Assembly (NCBI GenBank): GCA_947176685.1
Contig: CAMWRL010000028.1
Span: 1-13,788, forward strand
Source of the DNA: an uncultured Ruminococcus sp.
Lineage (GTDB): Bacteria; Bacillota; Clostridia; Oscillospirales; Ruminococcaceae
Reading direction: 5' to 3'
DNA: 13,788 bases
In this document: in pieces, positions 5,892 through 12,498 of the stretch
Position numbering within the stretch: the first letter of the stretch is position 1
Layout: each line of letters begins with the position of its first letter
Program-made: the position numbers and the translations under genes
The notes under the pieces: generated by a model
The model's input: only the letters and a program-made list of their open reading frames with translations
What the model was told of the DNA's origin: nothing
Databases searched by the model: none

Positions 5892-7058
5892 TCAGCTTTC
5901 ATAATCTATTCTGTCAATTTTGTTGTAGCCTTTCAGGAAAATATACTCACTACTTCTGACAAATCCGGAATACGAGTCGGATATGACAGCCTTTGAACGC
6001 AGTACGCCGTTGAAGTCATATGCACGTATTTCTTCCTTGCACATTACATAAGCCAGCCCGTCATATACTGCAACGTCAACTGCCTTTTGTCCAAGGTCAA
6101 TTATAAGTGGTTCAGTGTTATTTCCTGTGAAAAGTGCCATAACATATTTACGTCTGTCATCGTTGTTTATAATAACGGCAGATTTTCCGCCGATACTTGC
6201 ACCGCCTTTAAGTTCTCCGTCATACCGGTAATATGAACTTATCTGACCTGTTCCGTTTATGTAGCCGCATGCGTCAAATCCCAGTACAAAAGCACCGTCA
6301 TCATATCCGAACAAATCCAGTCCTGCGGTGTTGAGTCCGGCAGAAGTCCATCTTGCTTCACTTTCGGAAAAATATATCTGTTGTACCGATGTTGTCAGTA
6401 AACCGTTTTCCGCTTTTAACCAGCTTATAACACATCCCTCGCTGTTGTCCGTAAAACTCAGGTCGTTCACACGTTCCATACACTTGCGTTCATAAATCGT
6501 ATTGCCTTTCTTGTCATATATGAACATTTCACATTCATAATTTTTTGACGTTGTGACAACCGCCGAATAACCTTCGGGACTTATCCTTGCAAATCTTATA
6601 TTGTTGTCGAAATTTTTCTTATAAATAATGCCTTCCTCATTTTCGATACTGAAATCATTGCCGCCATTTTCATAAATCAAAGCTCTGCCGTTGTCAGCCT
6701 GAAGTACTGCATTAGTATATGCATGCTGACGCTTTCGCATTAACGTGCCGTCCGCATTATAGAAAAAAATATGTATATCACTCAGTATTATAAATTTATT
6801 CTGAGTCTGCCTTAACTGATAACTATATTCGCCGTTTATTTCGATAGGAAAATTACCTTCTGCAAGCGTACCGGAATTTATTATAGTATTATATTGTCTG
6901 CCGATACCACGTATTTTGTCAAGCCACATATCCCTTGAAAAATACAACCCTGCGGCTATTGTCGCAATCAGAACGAATATGATAAATTTTATAAACTTTT
7001 TTTTTCTCTGTTCACGATTTTTAACTTCAACAATGTCATTCTCATCATAAGACGGCAC
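5892..7058 (-). CDS. Membrane-anchored DUF5711-like beta-propeller protein
   Basis: A 388-aa protein with a charged cytoplasmic N-terminus (RKKK, about 18-21) and one membrane anchor (about 22-41, FIKFIIFVLIATIAAGLYFS), followed by a large external domain. That domain consists of many short beta-strand repeats with aromatic and glycine turns (GEYSYQL, GRALIYENGG, EGYSAVVTTSKNY, DGLAYVMCKE), consistent with a beta-propeller. This architecture matches DUF5711 proteins of Clostridia, which have no established function. The start is GTG at 7056-7058, chosen for its SD (AAGGGAG, 9 nt). An ATG 6 nt upstream is in another frame. It follows truA by 34 nt and precedes the cvpA-like gene, so it is part of the operon and probably works in the envelope. 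Confidence 0.75.
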   Translation of the reverse strand: MPSYDENDIVEVKNREQRKKKFIKFIIFVLIATIAAGLYFSRDMWLDKIRGIGRQYNTIINSGTLAEGNFPIEINGEYSYQLRQTQNKFIILSDIHIFFYNADGTLMRKRQHAYTNAVLQADNGRALIYENGGNDFSIENEEGIIYKKNFDNNIRFARISPEGYSAVVTTSKNYECEMFIYDKKGNTIYERKCMERVNDLSFTDNSEGCVISWLKAENGLLTTSVQQIYFSESEARWTSAGLNTAGLDLFGYDDGAFVLGFDACGYINGTGQISSYYRYDGELKGGASIGGKSAVIINNDDRRKYVMALFTGNNTEPLIIDLGQKAVDVAVYDGLAYVMCKEEIRAYDFNGVLRSKAVISDSYSGFVRSSEYIFLKGYNKIDRIDYES

Positions 7059-7092
7059 TCCATATCACTCCCTTGTCATAAAAGTCCTGTTC

Positions 7093-7848
7093 TCACGCCA
7101 ATAAATCCTTTTCGTCATAAAAGACCCTGTTGAGATACAAACCATGTGCCATAGCTGTTCTGCCTGCTCTCATACGGTTTTTTGCATCAAGGATTTCCGG
7201 AATATCGTCCGGAATAATTCTGCCCTCGCTGACGTCAAGCAGCGTGCCGACGATAATCCTAATCATATTATACAGAAAACCATCGCCTTTTACAAGTACT
7301 ATCACAGTATCACCATAATTTTCTATTTCAAGCGAATGAATAGTACGTACAGTTGTTGAAACATTTGTACAGTCAGCACAAAAGGATGCGAAATCGTGAG
7401 TACCTGTAAAGTAACCGGCGGCTTTTTTTATGGCGTAAAAATCAAGTTTACGTCTGTAGTGTAGCATAAGGTCAGGTGCAAAAGGATTTTTTGATTCACT
7501 GCAATGTATCTTGTAAATATATTCCTTGCCCTTGCAGTCAAAACGTGCGTGAAAATCCAACGGCACATCTTCACAACTCAGAATTGATATATCGTCCGGA
7601 AGATGACCATTGACGCCCCTGACAAAGCCTTTTGCAGTGATATTGCTTTCGGTGTGTACATTGAAGCAGTACTGATTGGCGTGTACTCCTGTATCGGTAC
7701 GGGAACAGCCTGTTATTAAAACTTTTTCGTTCAGTACTTTTGAAACGCTTTTCTGTAAGACTTCCTGTACTGTAAGGGCGTTACTCTGTATCTGGAAGCC
7801 GTGATAATTCGTCCCCCTGTAAGCCGTCATTACTTTCAGATTCCTCAT
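7093..7848 (-). CDS. truA: tRNA pseudouridine(38-40) synthase TruA
   Basis: TruA converts uridines 38-40 of the tRNA anticodon arm to pseudouridine in the cytoplasm. The 251-aa length is normal for the family. The N-terminal motif AYRGTNYHGFQIQ is present, and the catalytic motif SRTDTGVHA contains the nucleophilic aspartate (D52; D60 in E. coli). Further typical motifs are FHARFDCKGKEYIYKI, THDFASFC and GDGFLYNMIRIIVGTLL. The start at 7848 is set by a very strong SD (AGGAGGAGG, spacing 3-6 nt) lying inside the end of the preceding gene. The two genes overlap by 68 nt, so translation is probably coupled. truA following ecfT is a common Firmicutes order; here a YfhO-family gene lies between them. 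Confidence 0.97.
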   Translation of the reverse strand: MRNLKVMTAYRGTNYHGFQIQSNALTVQEVLQKSVSKVLNEKVLITGCSRTDTGVHANQYCFNVHTESNITAKGFVRGVNGHLPDDISILSCEDVPLDFHARFDCKGKEYIYKIHCSESKNPFAPDLMLHYRRKLDFYAIKKAAGYFTGTHDFASFCADCTNVSTTVRTIHSLEIENYGDTVIVLVKGDGFLYNMIRIIVGTLLDVSEGRIIPDDIPEILDAKNRMRAGRTAMAHGLYLNRVFYDEKDLLA

Positions 7849-10801
7849 TTTCCTCCTCCTGTTCGGTGTTTTCCGATTCTTCCGGATTTTCTGTCACTTC
7901 TACTGCCGGAACATCTGTATTTTCGGTATCGGCAAACTTTTTTCTTCTGCGTTTTCTTGTGTCGGCAAATGCCACTATTCCGAAAAGTATCAGAGCCGTA
8001 CCCGACACGACAACGCCGACTATAAAGCCTTCCGGCATATATTCAAGTTCAATGGTGTGATGACCTGCCGGAACTTCCGCACCCAGCATTGACTGAATTA
8101 TTTTTGTTGTTTTTACTTTTTCACCGTCAACCCGTACTGTCCAGCCGTTTTCGTAAGGAATTGACAAGTATAATATTCCGTCTTCAATAACGTCTATGTC
8201 TCCGGTTATTTTTGTATCGCTGAACGATGTTATATTCAACTGTTCGTCAGCAAGTCTGTTATAGGCTTCTTCAAAAGCATCCGTTTTAAGAGCGTAAATC
8301 ATAAGCTGATAACTGCCGGAGCTGTTGTCCTGCTTTGCAAAGATTTCGACATCTGCTGTAGTACCTGTCTGACCGTTGCCCATAGTAAACACTACCGGAT
8401 AATCCTTGACTGAAACCTCACTTTCAATAACTTCACCGTTGGACTTTACGGAGAGTTTATCACAATTGCCGTTGTTGGCGTAACCGTATAAATAACCGTT
8501 TTCCACGCCGTCAAAACTGTATATCGCACTGGCTGAAAGATTTTCGTTATCCTTTGAGAACGTATATTTACCATAGCCGTTTTTCTGGACGGACATATTT
8601 TTATATTCAACCAGTGCAACAGGCTGAGCAGTAAAACAAGGTTTTTCACTTCCGGAAGCAAGTTTTATTATACTGTTCATATACTCAAACGGATTGACAG
8701 CAGTTTTGTCTTCCATTTCAAGAATATCACTGTTCATCATAAAGCCCAGTGACAACGGATATTTATTCCTATACAGATAAACGTCGTTTTCAGTGTCCTG
8801 CATTTCAAGTGACATTTCTTCACTTTTCATAGAACCTTTTTTTGAAATAATGTACTTTATTCCAAACAGCGAATTGAATATCGGTGTGGACGTTCTGTAA
8901 TAATATCTGTTTCCGGCTTCCGAAGCGTAAAGCCCTAATCTTCTCATAAGTCGTGTAACGGAAACATTTGCCGATGACGAAAACTGCGATATTCCGTAAT
9001 ATCCATACAGCGAACTGTCGTTCAAAGTATATGTGCCGGTCATTTCCGTCCTGTAAAAAAGGTCTGTATCGTTTTCACGCATACCGGAAAGAAGAGTCTG
9101 TACTTCCTGATTTCTGTCCGGATAAGTGTTGTAACCCGATGTATCAACCGTCTGTACACCTATTCCGGCGTTTGCGATAAGCTCAAATCCCAATACACAT
9201 GATATGGATATTCCGGCAACAGCGTTTCTTGAAACTGTATTTTTTATGTTCAGCATTCTAACCAGTGCAAATGTTACCAGAAACATTGCTGTAACTATGA
9301 TTGACGCTGTTATGGGACTGGTTTTTTCCTTATTAAACAGGTTTTCAAATTTTATACAGTCGTCTGAATCAGTATAGAACATTATAAACGTTCCCCATGC
9401 AACCGCAAGCAAAGGTAAAAGGAAAATATTATATTTCCTGTTTTTCAGAACAGCCGACAGTATTGTTGCAACAACAGTCACTCCGACTGCTATGAATAAA
9501 ACTGTCATGTTGGTCTTGCTTAACGGGAAGTCTTTTGGACTTTTGCGGTAGTTGAGCCAGAAAATAACCGCCGGAGCTGTCAGCGTAAGAATAAACTGAT
9601 ATATTGTTATGCCTTTTTTCAGCATAACGTCATATGCCCTGAACGCCGCCGCAACAAGTACAAAACTAAATATAAAAGCAAATCTGTATGGTATCTGGTT
9701 TGTGAAGTGAAATCCATGCCATATATAATTGAGTTTATTCATGTTGCAGCTTACAACGATTACCGCAAGCATGACAAGTACGGATATTTTTTCACGGATT
9801 TTGATTCCGTTTGAAAACACAAACACTCCGAACAGAAATATCGCAAGCATTCCGCATGCAAAGTTGGGCAGACCTTCGACTTTTACGGGCTGACTGAATG
9901 ACAGCAGATTAGCGAAAATATCCGTCCACTTTTCATAGAAAGTTGTATCTTTCGGAAAAGCATTTTTTGCACTGTATGTCAGTTGCAGTCCCAAATACGC
10001 CGGCAACGTTATAAACGCTGATAAGGCTATTCCGATTATCGAAGAACGCACCATTATAAAGAGTTTTATAAAAAAATCCTTTATACCTTTGGGTTCGATT
10101 ATTCCGGCTGCCGCAAACATGAATATACAGAATATACAAGTAAAATATCCTATATAATAGCTTGAAATCAGCGACAGGGCAAGCGAAATGGTAAATAATT
10201 TCCATTTTCCCTCACGGCATATAGCCACAACTCCGGTCATTACCAGCGGAAACAATGCTATTGTATCAAACCACATTGTATTCCAGTAGTAACCCAGTAT
10301 ATAACTGCATAATGCAAACATTGTCGAAAACATACATACGGAAAAATTTTTCTGTTTGTAGGTGTACCGCAGGAAACAACTGAAAAATGCTCCGCTGAAG
10401 CCTATCTTTGCAACAAGTATGTACATGAATGCATCTCTTATATGTTCGTCATCAAAAAATACCGAAATCCAGTTGAGAGGGCTTGCGGCATAGTACGATA
10501 TGAGCGAAAGGAAATTCGTTCCCATACCGTTCTGCCACGAATACAGAAATGAACCGCCGTTCAGTAATTTTTCTCTTTCCACACGGAAAAACGGATAGTA
10601 TTGATGCCACGAATCCACAACCATAATCTGTCTGTCTCCGAAAGGGTGTATACCGTTTTGTGCGAACGCATACAGCATTATTCCGGCAGGCACTATGAAC
10701 GAAATCAGAAAACATAATATTCCGCTGTTATACAGAAATTTCAGAGATTTAATGTTTCTGATACCCTCAAATCTTTTTGTAATCTCTCTTTTATCTTTCA
10801 T
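7781..10801 (-). CDS. YfhO-family polytopic membrane protein (GT-C-like)
   Basis: A 1006-aa YfhO-family protein (PF09586 type). Family members are multi-pass membrane proteins related to GT-C glycosyltransferases; some are linked to lipoteichoic acid glycosylation or transfer from lipid-linked sugars. After a first membrane helix (about 28-48) comes the family motif GDRQIMVVDSWHQYYPFF, with D63 and Q67-Y68-Y69-P70 at the expected catalytic-loop place, then YSWQNGMGTNF. Around a dozen hydrophobic helices follow. A large external domain then leads to the typical IPYENGWTVRVDGEKV and VPAGHHTIELEY. A last helix (about 925-946), basic RKRRRKK and a roughly 50-residue Glu-rich cytoplasmic tail end the protein. 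The ATG has an SD (TGAGGA) overlapping the ecfT stop codon, 10 nt away. The last 22 codons overlap truA. The substrate is unknown. Confidence 0.92.
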   Translation of the reverse strand: MKDKREITKRFEGIRNIKSLKFLYNSGILCFLISFIVPAGIMLYAFAQNGIHPFGDRQIMVVDSWHQYYPFFRVEREKLLNGGSFLYSWQNGMGTNFLSLISYYAASPLNWISVFFDDEHIRDAFMYILVAKIGFSGAFFSCFLRYTYKQKNFSVCMFSTMFALCSYILGYYWNTMWFDTIALFPLVMTGVVAICREGKWKLFTISLALSLISSYYIGYFTCIFCIFMFAAAGIIEPKGIKDFFIKLFIMVRSSIIGIALSAFITLPAYLGLQLTYSAKNAFPKDTTFYEKWTDIFANLLSFSQPVKVEGLPNFACGMLAIFLFGVFVFSNGIKIREKISVLVMLAVIVVSCNMNKLNYIWHGFHFTNQIPYRFAFIFSFVLVAAAFRAYDVMLKKGITIYQFILTLTAPAVIFWLNYRKSPKDFPLSKTNMTVLFIAVGVTVVATILSAVLKNRKYNIFLLPLLAVAWGTFIMFYTDSDDCIKFENLFNKEKTSPITASIIVTAMFLVTFALVRMLNIKNTVSRNAVAGISISCVLGFELIANAGIGVQTVDTSGYNTYPDRNQEVQTLLSGMRENDTDLFYRTEMTGTYTLNDSSLYGYYGISQFSSSANVSVTRLMRRLGLYASEAGNRYYYRTSTPIFNSLFGIKYIISKKGSMKSEEMSLEMQDTENDVYLYRNKYPLSLGFMMNSDILEMEDKTAVNPFEYMNSIIKLASGSEKPCFTAQPVALVEYKNMSVQKNGYGKYTFSKDNENLSASAIYSFDGVENGYLYGYANNGNCDKLSVKSNGEVIESEVSVKDYPVVFTMGNGQTGTTADVEIFAKQDNSSGSYQLMIYALKTDAFEEAYNRLADEQLNITSFSDTKITGDIDVIEDGILYLSIPYENGWTVRVDGEKVKTTKIIQSMLGAEVPAGHHTIELEYMPEGFIVGVVVSGTALILFGIVAFADTRKRRRKKFADTENTDVPAVEVTENPEESENTEQEEENEESESNDGLQGDELSRLPDTE
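7849..7860 (-). promoter_or_regulatory. truA ribosome binding site inside the yfhO-like coding sequence
   Basis: The minus strand reads AGGAGGAGGAAA followed directly by the truA ATG. The same bases encode the Glu-Glu-Glu-Asn run (E982-N985) of the YfhO-like protein in another frame. The SD therefore doubles as protein code, and it decides the truA start. Confidence 0.8.
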
Positions 10802-10811
10802 TTTTTTATCC

Positions 10812-11615
10812 TCAGGTAAGTATATTTATTATGACTGCACACACCAGAAAGCTTATTGTAACAGCAAGTGCTATATAATCTCTCGGAGCAGATTTCAACT
10901 GTCGCAGTCTTGTGCGACCCTCTCCGCCGCAGTAACAGCGGCATTCCATAGCTGTTGCGAGTTCGTCAGCTCTCCGGAAAGCCGATATAAACAGCGGTAT
11001 CAGTATTGATACAAGATTTCTGGCTCTGTTCATAATGCTTCCGGTATCAAATTCAGCCCCTCTTGCTTTCTGAGCAGAAATTATCTTGTCCGTTTCCTCA
11101 ATCAGCGTGGGAATAAACCTCAATGCTATTGACATCATCATCGCAAGCTCATGTACCGGAAATTTTAGTTTTTTGAGTGGTGATAACAGTCTTTCAACAG
11201 CGTCAGTCAGACTTATCGGGGACGTTGTATATGTCAACAGCGAACTTCCGGCAATCAGTATGACTATTCTTATTATCATAATTACACTTACGTTTATGCC
11301 CTCGGAGGTGATTTTAAGGAACTTCCAGTGGAAATAAACCGTCCCGTCATTTACGAAAAGAATATTCAGAAACGCCGTTACCAACAGAAAAGGCATAATA
11401 GGTTTTATGCTTTTCACGAACATCCTGAACTTTATTTTTGAAAGCAGTATTGCCATAACAGTATATGCTGCACCTGTCGCAAGACATATCATTGACTGTC
11501 CGGCGAAAAGCATAATTATAAACAGAAGAGTCATAATTATCTTGAATCTGGGGTCAAGTCTGTGTACCAGACTGTCAGCCGGAAAAAACTGTCCTATTGT
11601 AATATCTTTCAGCAA
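10812..11615 (-). CDS. ecfT: ECF transporter transmembrane component EcfT
   Basis: EcfT is the membrane scaffold of group II ECF importers; it links the two ATPases to exchangeable substrate-binding S proteins for vitamins or metals. The 267-aa length is normal. The N-terminal FFPADSLVHRLDPRFKI, several hydrophobic helices and the conserved cytoplasmic stretch ALRFIPTLIEETDKIISAQ with the first ARG motif (184-186) are all present. The second coupling motif reads ECRCY (224-228), a variant of the usual EARGY/EARCY, followed by GGEGRTRL. The start is TTG at 11613-11615, one base after the ecfA2 stop codon and preceded by a purine-rich SD (GGGAAAGG about 15 nt upstream), so it probably relies on translational coupling. 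No S component is seen nearby, as expected for a shared module. Confidence 0.95.
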   Translation of the reverse strand: MLKDITIGQFFPADSLVHRLDPRFKIIMTLLFIIMLFAGQSMICLATGAAYTVMAILLSKIKFRMFVKSIKPIMPFLLVTAFLNILFVNDGTVYFHWKFLKITSEGINVSVIMIIRIVILIAGSSLLTYTTSPISLTDAVERLLSPLKKLKFPVHELAMMMSIALRFIPTLIEETDKIISAQKARGAEFDTGSIMNRARNLVSILIPLFISAFRRADELATAMECRCYCGGEGRTRLRQLKSAPRDYIALAVTISFLVCAVIINILT

Positions 11616-11616
11616 A

Positions 11617-12480
11617 TTACAGTACCTGCCTTTCCCTGAGGTGCTTTAAAATAAGCTCCCGTGCATAGTCAACCGTATATACTTCTTTTCCGAAATCAAT
11701 ACCACGCTTTTTGAGTTCCAGAAAAACCCTTGTTATCTGCGGAACGTCAAGACCTATCTGAGTGATTTCCTCTGCCCGTGAAAAGACCTTTTCCGTTTCG
11801 TCGAAACAGAAAATTCCGGCTTGATTCATAACAAGGATTCTGTCTGCAAATGTCGCTATATCCTCCATACTGTGCGAAACTATCAGTATAGTGTTTTTAG
11901 TTTTCTTGTGATAAGACTTTATGCAGTCGAAAATCCTGTCACGACCGGACGGGTCAAGTCCTGCCGCAGGCTCGTCCAGAATTAAAACTCTTGGATTCAT
12001 TGCCATAACTCCGGCAATAGCCACACGCCTTTTCTGACCGCCCGACAGCTCAAACGGCGAACGGTCAAGTAATTCTTCCGGAAGTCCTATATCGTGGGCG
12101 GTTTCAGTAACACTGCGTTTTATTTCGTTGTCGTCAAGCCCCATATTTTTACAGCCGAAAGCAATGTCCTTGTAAACGGTTTCCTCAAAAATCTGGTATT
12201 CCGGATACTGGAAAACAAGTCCGACCTTGAAACGGACTTCACGGATTTTATTCTTGTCTGCCCATATGTCCTGACCGTCAAGGAAGATTTTACCGGAAGT
12301 AGGTTTCAGCAGTCCGTTGAAGTGCTGTATAAGTGTGGACTTTCCCGAGCCTGTATGTCCTATAATGCCAATCATTTCGCCCTCATTTATTTCAAGGTTC
12401 ACATGGTCAACGGCGGTCTTTTCAAAAGGCGTACCCTGACTGTATATATAAGTGAGTTCTTCTGTTTTAAGGACTGCCAA
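11617..12480 (-). CDS. ecfA2: ECF transporter ATPase EcfA2
   Basis: One of the two ABC ATPases that power ECF vitamin/metal uptake. The 287-aa protein shows Walker A GHTGSGKST (41-49), the Q-loop segment FQYPEYQIFEETVYKDIAFG (90-109; the FQYPE...FEETV form marks EcfA2 rather than EcfA1), signature LSGGQ (145-149), Walker B VLILDE (165-170) and switch histidine H203. The start is TTG at 12478-12480, supported by an SD (AAGGAG, 10 nt) in the 18-nt gap after the dockerin gene. The N-terminus lines up with family members at this start. ecfT follows after a single base. The usual upstream partner ecfA1 is not in the window. Confidence 0.95.
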   Translation of the reverse strand: MAVLKTEELTYIYSQGTPFEKTAVDHVNLEINEGEMIGIIGHTGSGKSTLIQHFNGLLKPTSGKIFLDGQDIWADKNKIREVRFKVGLVFQYPEYQIFEETVYKDIAFGCKNMGLDDNEIKRSVTETAHDIGLPEELLDRSPFELSGGQKRRVAIAGVMAMNPRVLILDEPAAGLDPSGRDRIFDCIKSYHKKTKNTILIVSHSMEDIATFADRILVMNQAGIFCFDETEKVFSRAEEITQIGLDVPQITRVFLELKKRGIDFGKEVYTVDYARELILKHLRERQVL

Positions 12481-12498
12481 CTTTTTTTCTCTCCTTTT

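Noticed and set aside
9933..10715. Minus-strand open frames of about 90 codons inside the YfhO-like gene in a second frame
   Set aside because: They lie wholly inside a well-supported membrane protein gene, lack SD sites and show biased, non-family sequence.
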